Assembly (NCBI RefSeq): GCF_000373565.1
Contig: NZ_KB891852.1
Location: 62,001 to 126,000, forward strand
DNA: 64,000 nucleotides
DNA from: Streptomyces sp. HmicA12
GTDB taxonomy: Bacteria > Actinomycetota > Actinomycetes > Streptomycetales > Streptomycetaceae
Reading direction: 5' to 3'
Shown here: positions 21,401-26,561 of the stretch, piece after piece
Numbering within the stretch: position 1 is the stretch's first letter
How the letters are laid out: every line of letters starts with the position of its first letter
Notes under the pieces: generated by a model
The model's input: only the letters and a program-made list of their open reading frames with translations
Database searches by the model: none
Told to the model about the DNA's origin: nothing
Translations under genes and position numbers: made by a program

Positions 21401-22705
21401 GACGCCGTCGACTCGGGCGTGACGCTCCTCGTAGCTGCCTTCCACGCGGCCGATGAGCGTGCCGTCCGGGCCGTACACGGTGACGTTGCCCTGGTTCCAG
21501 GCAGACCAGTAGCCGTCTACACCGTCCACGGGTTCGGCGTCCGCGGGCACCCCAGCGGGCCGACCGTTCGCTTCGGTGTCCGTCTGCGGCTGCTCGGGGG
21601 CGCCCGTCTCCCCGCTCTGGGTGAAGCCCGCGCGTGCGTACTCCGGGATGTCAGCGTCGTCCGCGGGGCGCTGCGGGGTGGGGGCGGCCGGGGCGGTAGC
21701 CGCAGGCGCCGGAGTCCGCTGCTGGTCGTTGCCCGGGCGGGAGGCGCGGAAGTCCTGTATGGCGCGGGTGATGGCCGCTCCGGCGTCCTCGCTCTTGGTG
21801 GAGCGCCAACCGGCAAGGACAGTGGCGAGGTTGGGGTCGGAGAAGTCGATCGGCTCGTTGAGCTCGCCCGGCATGATGTGGCCGTTGCGGACGTTCGCGT
21901 GGATGGCGGCGGCCGCGGCTTCGGCTTCCCGGCGGGTGGCGAAGTCGCCGTCGAGGTAGGCGCCGGTACCGCTCGCGGTCAGGTACCAGAGGCCGTTGGA
22001 GTCGTCGCGGGTGGTGACGAGACCGCCGTCGAGGACGACCTGGAGGTCCTCGTCACCGGCCAGGCGGCGCAGTGCGGTCGCGTTCGCGCCGGGCTGCTGG
22101 GCGAGGGCCAGGAAGTGTTGGCGTACCGCCGCGGTGTCCTTGAAGCGGGAGCTGCCGGCGCCCTGCCGGTTCGGCAGTGCGGTGATGTCGACGTCGTGGT
22201 CGCCGTCTTCGGGTTCGTCCTGGTCGTCGCCGTCGTCGGGGCCGTCTCCGTCGTCGTCGCCGATGGCGTTGCCCTCGTCGTCGGCGTTGTGCGGGTTGTC
22301 GGAGGTGTCGGGGTCGCCGCTGTCGTCGCGGGACAGGCCCAGGCCGCGCCGGTCGTCGGCGTCGCGGCGGGCGTCCTCCTCCTCGACCTTCTGCTGGTTC
22401 TTGGTGGGGGCGCTGCCGTCGGGGCGGGCGACCATGGTGACCCAGCGGGCGCTGGTGCTGTGCCTGCGGCCGGTGTAGGTGCCGTCCGGGGCCTGGTCCT
22501 GGACGAGGATGCGGTCGCGGGGCAGTGCGCGAACGACGCGGGCGAGGTTGCCCGCCCAGAGGCGGGCGATGCCGCCGGTTTCGATGAACCGTCCCTTGCT
22601 GTCGCGCGGGTGCAGGGAGGGGTTCCACGGCCTGCGGGAAACCTTGAGTTCGAGTCCGCGACTCAGGTCCTGCGACTCAGCCTGTGCAGTGGGGCGATTC
22701 ACCAT
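6434..22705 (-). CDS. Giant polyvalent protein ORF: DNA methylase, SF2/SNF2-like helicase and multiple accessory domains
   Basis: One frame stays open for 5,423 codons. Residue n lies at 22705-3(n-1). Residues 1-60 include WNPSLHPRDSKGRF, a phrase seen near phage head-morphogenesis proteins. About 1250-1600 is an N6-adenine-type methylase (AGSGAGTF motif I, IGNVPF motif IV). About 2055-2620 is a helicase (HEVGLGKTG Walker A, VIDEAHRYKG, GTGMNAQNRM, QRNGRVLRYG). About 2945-3100 holds three tag-like repeats. About 3200-3430 is acidic with a run of eight arginines. The last 1,500 residues hold small beta-barrel-like units, helical segments and a degenerate zincin-like HALGQH. This fits polyvalent anti-defence proteins packaged in phage heads and injected with DNA. 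Because a different frame codes convincingly at 19009-19344, the ORF may really be two genes. Confidence 0.75.
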   Translation of the reverse strand: MVNRPTAQAESQDLSRGLELKVSRRPWNPSLHPRDSKGRFIETGGIARLWAGNLARVVRALPRDRILVQDQAPDGTYTGRRHSTSARWVTMVARPDGSAPTKNQQKVEEEDARRDADDRRGLGLSRDDSGDPDTSDNPHNADDEGNAIGDDDGDGPDDGDDQDEPEDGDHDVDITALPNRQGAGSSRFKDTAAVRQHFLALAQQPGANATALRRLAGDEDLQVVLDGGLVTTRDDSNGLWYLTASGTGAYLDGDFATRREAEAAAAAIHANVRNGHIMPGELNEPIDFSDPNLATVLAGWRSTKSEDAGAAITRAIQDFRASRPGNDQQRTPAPAATAPAAPTPQRPADDADIPEYARAGFTQSGETGAPEQPQTDTEANGRPAGVPADAEPVDGVDGYWSAWNQGNVTVYGPDGTLIGRVEGSYEERHARVDGVYIPIANQLTNADQIIARHHLATVDPSKADHVTVAWTTHKGKRIIAIRGTIKNDAKDDKAVGAGGKLPWSGMQSARVTTGTWKPETRDRKTADILAEFARQGRNVRVVDEDATPQGETRNPAQQLDEDTKKLRAMSEADLEGHRENLQLHVQAAKQAGKPQREQRARAALQKIEAEIERRRATQDDANKPGTNDSSEPQAPEPAQSPQERAAAMGDSELRDAIRASERERGTYGNRRGEALNDDERALYEDRRRRTTESLNGTDAPEDLSDEDLSAHIKRLNAARAAHNPTMGPGRSEDDLAPDRDLYNDLGSRLETAERTQQLRKIRNIEQRKPVQDLTDDELSREFVGLPINMPRLTAEEQRPLKARNRAVYAEKENRKADKYRNRPDVAGMDDEALNKEFLALNKDRSTVHGVSREALDERVKAVFDEQNRRAMKGREAKVRRAETNASPTSTYTEAVHVDGSRYGSITYHAVDSADQYGYKAGWNASKGRSGSRLGAYPTLPEALAAIVDAYDGDPDTEPQRLYGTPRAVWVPKMFFELYQSNRRADSFTTASKERQTLYSLFASHKYGWSDGTNPLTGKSGKGARLEIPEGLLAELQRVSEEMSREMMLRSTDRELDSSDRSKARSRLASINAALHTIGAKRETVRKDGGDDDLKVISRADMEAQQAALRAALANDDEGADGERLQPGGQGPLDEVPAEGTGGDGRPGEVLPEQGQGDRDGDSGGRGGTGDDRAGGDGVRGPRRTDQADQGDGNGSGAAGAAAGAGAGDRSGAGADAGDAGSAGAARLGVRHVAPRFRPNPADAATKGPVQRAAANVEAIRVMKRLEREQRPANDKEKRTLARWTGWGSVPIMFAAEPQEKEPRYQQGGARHGKYEQDHARWAEYRELRTMLSDELTPVEWRQASRGTMSMHYTPQPIAEAMWDGLKAFGFERGEVLEAGSGAGTFFGVSPEGAHLTGIELDPTTARIAQAIYPDANVLNENFAETDAEPGTFDVAIGNVPFASVPFGDKRYPAESLHNGFITKELALTRPGGITLLITSRHTLDSKGTKARQKIAQYGDLVGAVRLPAGVFNDAGTNVVTDVLVLRRRADGDEPGDQSWINAPERKIGSHRENVNTYFTEHPEHVLGDLAVESSPYGPRLTVKGNPGKAAEQLRDALKQIAEKATADGNGYEPHPDGDDRPRVVLQTAREKHANDWTGRLYEGDDGQLYQHVNGGNPVPVQPSDGRTDQLRALMQLRDVAAELRTLDRKNAEDGRAEKLRAQLGDLHTAYVSKFGPLSKPGQTRTRKTGTTPEGKEERTPTAFGYFRFDPDAGSVLALERWDAEKGEPVLSRVFTERAAARRQPLESTDDPKTALSAVVAAHGRVDLREIARLLNTTPDAALQALGNEVFTDPATGRLELAGAYLSGAVRNKLAAARKAAERDPAFQVNVAALEAVQPPERTIGEFTPEMGAHWTPPALVQGFLREYLGDKTLHVAHDERYGWILHTGKVPQANNVLYGVAADPKKGTKGRAAVEIARALLGNGSLTVYRDDKQKDVDEETSRLVRQKADQMRSEFAKYATADSERLTTLTNAYNGIMNGHVVRSYDGMSPSLDGLTPDRTPHAWQLSGAARMQFERSVVLAHEVGLGKTGTLVMGTQALKSSGQIEKPFAVVPDHLAQQWYDEARFLYPNADVHLITSADLADGRRDATLEWLRANKADLVIFTEPAFGSIKMSPEAQDDYEFRELEALREQLDRQYEDASNPDHPFIVAKIEQRIATVQNRISKNAAPMRTPGETYWDDLGFDYAVIDEAHRYKGVGFRSKEGGGDPATIRGIDLHQKLTDLHTRRGERATVTLATGTPLSNSITEQYTMLALAAPWILDSYNAGAPDLWAATFGRKTLRVENAPDGSGLRIVERFSEFHNRRAMKTMWGLVADTKRADDVGIPRPKVKGGGPNLILVGATKDQTARLKGLVGRGRAIHEGKPKAIRNRKGAMVDDNMLTVSNEGTSVALDPRLIDPKAPAGNKLKAVADKHVERYHQHKDRVYKTYYGSDEDHPVTGALQMVFLNEGVPGGDNKGGFDAYAELKRQMVAGGIPAEKIAFVQDVKKKGKPEEVAELFRKARDGEIAVLIGSSSVAGTGMNAQNRMVSLTHVDLDWGAAQMEQRNGRVLRYGNQNAEVEIDIFATKGSLDGWKAGFVASKAEGLVDIQRPEMADSDTRDTVTELDVDYPDYETMEAEIGGNPYMSQLMKARRSLRDLEIDQHNEAAERVRRAETLTELQHRLKATREAIALREEVMPRIQDVRGNFTMTMGGLPYRDRGDAGKALHRQVATALLEHNRDGMGDSKVIGMFGGLDVEVRTERRADGTLVAHVGFRDLARSDFERTPEDLKKKGVGAGMITRLENALQKAPDLQAADRDSLPGLDEEIALLQTAQASADLTPQIQHARARANLLDDVVGKIADLDKLPEIDESELDKKLKPSERAKIVADRREERIPLQAAVGAAKLRLEQFDEKFPAPERAEKPQQDWDENGDQDRVQLSADEVAQTLDEIRPGDATTGEAAPDGGDLDEEQEPPATPADAEANVDDEDTVHLTQDEVNDTLAGIQPNPVDDNVTPAAPAKPNKDEEQTPQADGSQDGGSDEPPADAPNTAAADDGGENETDGATDGEEDGGTLTLDQDDVAQQLDAIRPEGVKAPTAMSDQEIADEIVSLMEREMADGELTGADRTRMAVLEAEKDRRAGRTPKAEPKKPAPAEPEGGLFDVDEPEQAPQVVDPNNPLDQPDDEFGTPDMFADHEGRDTSRLRPVDMRNPAELAEGDRYIDAEGRTHTVAEPPKMTGRGRVRIVTEDGEERFYSRDAELRLRHPDEDVNDDDNEAAPQLGDDNDQDNEPGAPDVQNDDTEGDREEQENQDDEQRDDDGRRGRDLDADGAAPDEAPEGADGGPQTPDADGGQGEGASDAQDGNNDGEQGNAPGADTDEPDADEPDNEEDEDDRKRRRRRRRRGGDNGGPGGPGGPGMPGLDLPHLPDLNNEAPSGDGDGGERGDGRTGGDRDGHRKPIRSMDELRQSWRNGDRLTNDENTPARRAFLAALADNPTLTLSTGGGLITWTDDPGDTPDGMRTWQFAQARNGGRFGNITLTARDSEQARELADLFELTPDANGHAIDWNEPLSADTLDQWRDSDGRPLPKALRSTRDLFQGDSDQDTEPQAPTAPQPEALPDDLTALSDDELAAAWGRGLSPEDQERAVAEMDRRDAVDQRVRDAIPATPAASAAEVEARGKAMDAALGFGDADVTRRPQTEEERMQREFQDFDEARYSAAIDATNGYFFSRNSRSLPPVDERDLFSGGTLSRFGRWKQYASEELIEWYDNNGGRITYNQFKQQRRHQKRIEQHEYAEQQKQQAANAAAPDAAPQADEGERDPNAPRFANLDAVRDHLRAGQLDEQGTSGVQRTDAPNAEELQAIADDKNTRLSKGGRLLIYPNDAARNGAEYNRRFRIAAPGNMLPVVHDNLEGFGTQKQALRAANALVEHVRDAEGQPFPWDAPDAAERARAFRGPNGETLADTITRVLTEHAPNEGQWGYSQDRAREREAWRQQADEWHRQQEADGYTVVADPNDLQPGDEVTHPTVIRPDGFQPGPNPIGTNRATITEGDRYRHAPVGIQALGSQDHDSYRARGMQTAPDGQTRPTREVRPALGVVRRKPRPDELPDDEQRTRPGPSGQPDTAAPQTDTPAPTPEPAADQDEPTPQVAEPETRPEPEPIGGQPAHWAAVGDLQQGDMARIDGTTRRGRAVTRAGYVLTAPETVSVTRRGRTEDMLRTTISESPDGRSGDRGVVYTPLNASAARAEAPDTDAPTTLPTGAQGAVIDGNLPDRIATDTRGRGLFPGTNVTGSGDRQGTVTGVTDTTVSIRWADGDTDNGIAPASLTADDTTDLRPAGWTATGQRIRPGSLVANENGTLGAVDEVDGDRVTISTGTGPQTHDASRLRVVGEVRDETPQTEPVTGISDQTAGQIAKGDVVVLDIDGTPTTVEILDVTRDGDRTTFEYVDTTTGLVGGIDMDSSAVVHKAEGADGKAPELGPEDAPAPADDMTVQEPVQPIDPVDEPTITPDLTPGDRDAIADNGQGPEDDPDAQQAAARINEDLPVTAPQAAALAAQLRANADPATLEGRAALRAATHLDQAAGQPPAVDGFDHPRPSNAAQIGEGDVIAMPDERRGDEIRVFRVIDVEEGPGGVRSLLLEDEDKQWKRRIVHGAMPVWQLPEPAPQAPAAPDADDAPDAPQAPAAPTMPVTQVRPGSLKVGDVIDAPTSRAGYAFNGHRRLTIIAEPRRNGWWMQLTGIDDDGNVHDFGLHNGRDVNVYERNRPTPALPPTGTPDGRDPNPTPQSVADQLVDGHARTVATRIIDNAIQGTDPAGDIHALREQIAQRLTPEALRDARNSARQEALDALDAAEITGADRDAAKRALRQKRDEAQVATVRAALRTINDLEPLPGESDEELAARARDLLQLIPDHIAGNAPQRDGDGDVTRAVAGHADDAVNALLQQLQAAGVDPGDAEAIVRNLMGHMDGTRPATARRIARRVAANNPAAGRQPGLLARIIAALVRLAKRLGLLLKAAAEKIAEKWRDARERLAKLRAFLARVVRRIGDWPESRRMSRLHRALHLPQTDGETLSARIAHWAELLPETGRFGQAQRRVTWWQPTTWAQLAAGRLPGRSDRIRWAPDQAADGGPGLTGLRHLAALRAAGTDIDQDVTRRLADALGHDFGGDPHGTLRHADDYLATAERRLVNLQAAHPAGTIPDPEIEVEIEAARAEAATARREWEDLRTRYAAAIPDAVAATLADVRDLGPQGTAGIVFGPGGSPDAERAIRDVQQAIPRAWLANRAGRRLTAVEGDSGRYEPATRRATVADLGDDGLGTAAHALGQHLAATMPDLDAAQRAWWFTRTHSGRPGARRPDATSLSHLFDQRQTQPDRGDSLARSLQAMFNGDWFEDDDMRAFLLGLMATR
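19009..19344 (-). CDS. Small conserved-looking gene embedded out of frame in the giant ORF
   Basis: 111 aa from a GTG at 19344 with ribosome site AAGGGG seven bases upstream. The product (SVYSQVARDHWTKYRPKEL..., then DPEKFFLNKGREIE) has normal protein composition, and nearly every third codon position is G or C. The giant ORF read through the same DNA gives only a Gly/Asp/Arg/Ala-rich string. It resembles short proteins of the type S.Y..VAR.HW..Y.P found upstream of methylase-helicase genes on actinobacterial mobile elements. The function is unknown. Its presence suggests the upstream and downstream parts of the giant ORF are separate genes. Confidence 0.7.
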   Translation of the reverse strand: MSVYSQVARDHWTKYRPKELAEMADPEKFFLNKGREIETAILVAEEALETTVPAATEYEDRAGQIRQIRATATDQVLRELLPEPEPETDQAPELTPEMRDLQALRDSVYDM

Positions 22706-22775
22706 GCGCGGAGGGTGGGGCGCCGGGGTGTTTAGCGTCGCGCGCTGCTCAGGGGTGCGGGACGAGATCCCCGAC

Positions 22776-22845
22776 CAAGATCATTCTTGCCCAATTGCGC
22801 AAGCCGGGTCCTCAAGATCGTTTTTGCACAATTGGGCAAGTCCCG
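22776..22845. repeat. Two tandem TTGCnCAATTGnGCAA palindromic repeats upstream of the giant gene
   Basis: Copy 1 (22776-22809) has core TTGCCCAATTGCGCAA at 22787-22802. Copy 2 (22813-22845) has core TTGCACAATTGGGCAA at 22824-22839. Each is preceded by CAAGATC(A/G)TT and the copies are 37 bp apart centre to centre. They fill the gap between the small membrane gene stop and the start of the giant ORF, a natural place for an operator controlling the giant gene. Confidence 0.7.
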
Positions 22846-22855
22846 TGCCGTGCGG

Positions 22856-23068
22856 TCACATGGTCTCGGTGAGGATGTGGATCAAGAACCATGCGCTGAA
22901 CCCCGACCAGCCGACGGCGAACACGGCGCGGCCCGCCTTCGAGGTGCGGGTGTGGAACAGGCGCCGGAAGTTCTCCGACAGGGTGTCTCCCTCACGCCGG
23001 TTGACGAGCGCGATCGTCTCGAACGCGCCGAACAAGCAGGACCAGACGATCCAGATGGCAGCCCACAT
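22856..23068 (-). CDS. Small two-helix membrane protein
   Basis: 70 aa from the ATG at 23068, which overlaps the portal stop by one base (TGATG). Two hydrophobic helices (AAIWIVWSCLFGAFETIALV and AVFAVGWSGFSAWFLIHIL) flank a charged loop (NRREGDTLSENFRRLFHTR). The topology is holin-like or like a membrane-anchored injection factor, but no family is recognised. Its position right after the portal suggests co-translation with head genes. Confidence 0.65.
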   Translation of the reverse strand: MWAAIWIVWSCLFGAFETIALVNRREGDTLSENFRRLFHTRTSKAGRAVFAVGWSGFSAWFLIHILTETM

Positions 23069-25545
23069 CAGGGGTTCTCCAGGGCGGTGAGGCCGGTGCG
23101 GTAGTGCAGTCGGCAGCGGCAGTTGATGGTGAGGTCGATCGGGGCGAACGGGTCGCCGGGGTAGCGCAGACTGGCCCCGCCGACGGTGTAGGGCGCACCG
23201 GCGGGCAGCGTCTGGCCGTTCAGGGCCTTGTGCGCGGGCCGTACGCGGTCGTCTCCGCGGGTGATCCAGGTGCGGACGACTGCGGGCCCGGCGTCCTCCG
23301 CGGCTGTCTCTGCGGCGCCGTTGATGGTCGCGACGGCGCACGTCTCGGCCATCCGCTCCACCAGGCGGGGCCCCTCGGTGCGGTAGAAGAACTCCACGGC
23401 GTTCTCAAGGGTGCTGAGGACCGGTGAGCCGTGCTGCACATCGAGTAGGTGCCCGGCCAGGTCATTCAGCAGCGCGGTCATGGCTTCGCCTGCGTGCCAC
23501 GAGATGACGTGCGCGGCGAGAACGGCCGTGGCCGGGGGGACGGCGTCTGCGCCGGTGAGGGACTGGCGCACCTTGCGGGCGGTCGCCATGGCGGCCTGGT
23601 GAAGGATCGGGGCCAGGGTCTGGTGGGTCTCCTCGGCCCAACGGGCGGAGGAGACCACGCGGTCCGGATCGAGGTCGGCGTCGACGTGCCGGGTGTCGTC
23701 GTCGTTCTCGGGCGTCCAGTACCGCGTGTTCTTGCGGATCTTCGGGGCGCGGAGCCGGGCGAGGATGACTCCCTCCTGCCGCGCGAGGAGCGCGGTCAGA
23801 ACTGCGGCCACGGCCATGGACAGGCCGTCAAAGTCGTCGTCGGTGACCTCGTAGCCGTCGCCCTGGTCTGCCGGGTGGGCCTTGCGTTCCACGCGGGCGG
23901 CCTCCACGTCTGCGGCCGCGTTGCCCGGGCCGGGCACGCTGGTGGGGGTGGTGCGCGCGGCGGCGACGTCGTCAGCGGCGTCGCCGGGCAGGGTGAGCGG
24001 CATGTTGGCGCGCGCCTGGTCGACGACGGCGGCCGCGCTGTCCCCGCCCGGGCCGACCGCGGCCTCCGGTGCGGTACCGCGCGCGGCTGCCACGTCGGCG
24101 GCCGCGCTGGCGCTCTGGTCCTGGCCGCGGGCTGCGGCGACGTCTGCGGCCGCGGTGCCCGGCTGCTCGCCTCCGGCCGGGGCGAGGGCGGGCGGCTGCC
24201 CTCCAGGGGCGCCGGGCATGGCGCCCGCGGAGGGGTCCTGGGCGACGCCGAGCGCGGCCGCGTCCTGCTCGTTGGCGGGTACGGGCGCCTTCTGCGGGCT
24301 GATCCACAGTGCGCGCGTGTGGGGGACGTCGAACGGGTCCCGTCCGGCGATCTCCCGGTACTCGTCCACGGTGATCAGTCCGGCGTTCCACTCCTCGCGG
24401 GCCTCTTGGCGGCGCTGGCGGCGCGGGAACTCCAGGGCCTCGACGCCGGAGGTGTTGAACCGCAGCTTCCATCCGTCGTCGAGGTCCAGGTCGAACGAGG
24501 TCGCGATGAGGGACAGGTGCGGCAGCATGGTGTGGGACCAGAAGTTCCACTCTTCGCGGTCGGCGTTCGCGTACGTCCGCTCGCTCGCGTTGCCGACGAT
24601 GCTCTCCGGGACGCCGAACGCCGAGAGGATCTCGTCCTTTGCGGTCTTCGACAGCGTCTCGTAGTTCATGTCGCGCGGCCGCGTGCTGGTGTCGACGTAG
24701 TTGAGTCCGCCGGGCCCGCTGCCGACCACGACGGTTTCACCAGCCTGCGCGGCGCCGGGTGCCAGGCGCTGCTGAATGCGGTCAATCTCGCGCTGGTCGA
24801 GTCCGTCGACGTCGATGCCAACGATCCCGGAGGGCCGCGCGTCGTTGTCTATGAAAGCGATGTTGTACGTGCGCGCCTTGACGTCCAGGTCGACGGAGAG
24901 GCCGGCAGCTTCCAGCGGGGTCACGCCACAGAACGGGTCGGTGGGGTGCGGGTCGCGGATCCAGATGACGCGGCTCGGGTCGAGCTCGCGGACTCGTCCG
25001 TCGTACGTGGTGAACTCGAAGTGAGAGACGTAGTCGCCGTGCGGGTCCGGGATCGGCTGGACCCGGTCGGGCGGCAGCAGGTCGAGGCGGGTGATGGTGC
25101 CCGCACGGGTGCGGGTGATCTCGACGAACGCACCCTTCTTCGACAGCAGGAGCTGCGCGGCGAGCCGCTTCTTGAAGACGCTGGCGCGCTCGAGAGGGTT
25201 CGACTTCACGTTGAGGACGTGCAGCAGTGGGTGGTCGGTGAGAGTCTCCGCGAACTGGCGGGAGTCGCCGCCGCGGCCGATCTCGATGTCGAGTGCGGCG
25301 GGGTGCTTGGAGATCGCCTCAACGGCCTTGAACGTCCAGACCGACCGCTCGTATCCCTCCTGAATGACGCGGTCCAGATCCCAGCCTGCGGCCCGGTTCT
25401 CGGTGCCCCACACGGTGGTGGTGCCCGCGTAGCTCATGGAGACGTACGAGTTGCCGATCGCCCCGGCGGACTTCTCCTCCACGGGCGGGGTGACGGACGG
25501 CGGCACGAACAGGCGGCGCAGCCCCGGGAAGAGTTGGCGGGGCAT
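23068..25545 (-). CDS. Phage portal protein fused to a MuF-type minor head domain
   Basis: 825 aa. Residues 1-440 match HK97-type portals (PPDRVQPIPDPHGDYVSHF, LSKTAKDEILSAFGVPESIVG, then FNTSGVEALEFPRR). Residues about 465-555 are a disordered linker with four repeats of the form (A)AADVAAARG. Residues about 700-825 are a MuF/SPP1-gp7-like head morphogenesis domain with the hallmark D.RVRPAHKALNGQ..P, YPGDPFAP and TINCRCRL. The portal ring forms the DNA entry vertex, and MuF proteins sit inside it and can be ejected with DNA. Start and stop codons overlap those of the neighbouring membrane-protein genes (TGATG at both ends), so the three are translationally coupled. Confidence 0.9.
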   Translation of the reverse strand: MPRQLFPGLRRLFVPPSVTPPVEEKSAGAIGNSYVSMSYAGTTTVWGTENRAAGWDLDRVIQEGYERSVWTFKAVEAISKHPAALDIEIGRGGDSRQFAETLTDHPLLHVLNVKSNPLERASVFKKRLAAQLLLSKKGAFVEITRTRAGTITRLDLLPPDRVQPIPDPHGDYVSHFEFTTYDGRVRELDPSRVIWIRDPHPTDPFCGVTPLEAAGLSVDLDVKARTYNIAFIDNDARPSGIVGIDVDGLDQREIDRIQQRLAPGAAQAGETVVVGSGPGGLNYVDTSTRPRDMNYETLSKTAKDEILSAFGVPESIVGNASERTYANADREEWNFWSHTMLPHLSLIATSFDLDLDDGWKLRFNTSGVEALEFPRRQRRQEAREEWNAGLITVDEYREIAGRDPFDVPHTRALWISPQKAPVPANEQDAAALGVAQDPSAGAMPGAPGGQPPALAPAGGEQPGTAAADVAAARGQDQSASAAADVAAARGTAPEAAVGPGGDSAAAVVDQARANMPLTLPGDAADDVAAARTTPTSVPGPGNAAADVEAARVERKAHPADQGDGYEVTDDDFDGLSMAVAAVLTALLARQEGVILARLRAPKIRKNTRYWTPENDDDTRHVDADLDPDRVVSSARWAEETHQTLAPILHQAAMATARKVRQSLTGADAVPPATAVLAAHVISWHAGEAMTALLNDLAGHLLDVQHGSPVLSTLENAVEFFYRTEGPRLVERMAETCAVATINGAAETAAEDAGPAVVRTWITRGDDRVRPAHKALNGQTLPAGAPYTVGGASLRYPGDPFAPIDLTINCRCRLHYRTGLTALENP

Positions 25546-25892
25546 CAGGCTCCCTCACTGGCCAGCCATATGCCCGTCACCGCGATGGCCGTGCCGATTT
25601 CGGCCCAACCAAGGAGCGGGAAGTACATGAAGGTGAGGGCGACGGCGGAGGCGTTGGCGACCGCGGTGCTGGCCAGGGACAGGAGGAGCGGCCCGCGGTT
25701 TTTGGGTGGCCCCACCAGGCGGTAGGAGACGAGCGTTCCCGCCGCGGCCGCGGTGACGCCGAGTACGAGGTGGACGGCGCCCAGGACGACGAGCACGACG
25801 AGGACGCCGACGGTCGTCAGCAGGAGTCCGGCGATCTCACGGGCGATGCGTCGAGGCGAGGGTGTCTCAGGCGGTGTGCTCACGGCGCGCAC
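25545..25892 (-). CDS. Small integral membrane protein upstream of the portal gene
   Basis: About 111-115 aa with four hydrophobic segments (GLLLTTVGVLVVLVVLGAVHL, LGVTAAAAGTLVSYRL, LLLSLASTAVANASAVALTF, IGTAIAVTGIWLA). The GTG at MRAV-STPPETP may be the true start. Its stop overlaps the portal start. The function is unknown. A holin or membrane anchor for head assembly is possible. Confidence 0.6.
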   Translation of the reverse strand: MRAVSTPPETPSPRRIAREIAGLLLTTVGVLVVLVVLGAVHLVLGVTAAAAGTLVSYRLVGPPKNRGPLLLSLASTAVANASAVALTFMYFPLLGWAEIGTAIAVTGIWLASEGA

Positions 25893-25937
25893 GATGGGTG
25901 CGCGGCCCGCTTAGTGTCGCGTCCTCGCGGGTGGGGG

Positions 25938-26474
25938 CTACCGGGGGCGGCTGACGCCGGACATGTAGGCGCCGATTCCGCGCCGCTGGATCGTGCCGCC
26001 GGGGATGATGCGCGAGTTCGGGGGCGGGGTCGGGCCGGGCTTGCGCTTGGCCCGCTTGGTCTGGTCGCCGCCGATGAGGTGGGTGTTGTCGACCTTCGCG
26101 GCGCAGTCGTCGCCGCGTACCTCGTCGTAGGGGCGGCGGCATCCCTTGCAGTAGACCTCCAGGGCGTCCACGCGCTGCCCGGCGGTCGTCTTGAAGGAGC
26201 CCCGGAAGTCGGCGATGGACGCGATGCGAGGCTCGACCTGGATCTCGGCGGCGACGACCCACGTGTGGGACAGGTCCGGCTTCGGCTCGGCCTCGGTGGC
26301 CGGCTCGGACTCGTCCGGAGCATTGGGCAGGGGCGGCGACGGCGGCTGCTCCGCCGTCGCCTCTGCTTCCTCCACCTTCACTGAGGGCTTGGGCACGGCG
26401 CACGACTGGAAGAGGGACTCCTGCCAGAAAGCGTGGCCCTCCGCCGATGCGATAGAAGCCAAAGCGGTCGTCAC
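25938..26474 (-). CDS. Hypothetical protein with Cys cluster at the head of the phage block
   Basis: 178 aa. Residues 30-70 are Pro/Glu-rich and disordered. About 75-140 has an ordered part with EVYCKGCRRPYDEVRGDDCAAKVDNTH, where Cys-x2-Cys and a later Cys and His could bind zinc. A basic C-terminus follows (RAKRKPGPTPPP). It is the first gene of the minus-strand block that continues to the capsid gene. No family recognised. Confidence 0.6.
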   Translation of the reverse strand: MTTALASIASAEGHAFWQESLFQSCAVPKPSVKVEEAEATAEQPPSPPLPNAPDESEPATEAEPKPDLSHTWVVAAEIQVEPRIASIADFRGSFKTTAGQRVDALEVYCKGCRRPYDEVRGDDCAAKVDNTHLIGGDQTKRAKRKPGPTPPPNSRIIPGGTIQRRGIGAYMSGVSRPR

Positions 26475-26561
26475 CCGAATCCTCCATGCCTGCCTGGTGG
26501 CGGGGGTTGACGCAAGATCAACCCCCTGTCACAGCACGGAACGCGGATGGGTGGCTTTCTG

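Noticed and set aside
6569..22735. Long plus-strand frames opposite the giant gene (593, 837, 1176, 1491 and 1084 codons)
   Set aside because: They are Gly/Val/Arg/Leu-rich mirror translations with no ribosome sites or motifs, as expected opposite a GC-rich gene.
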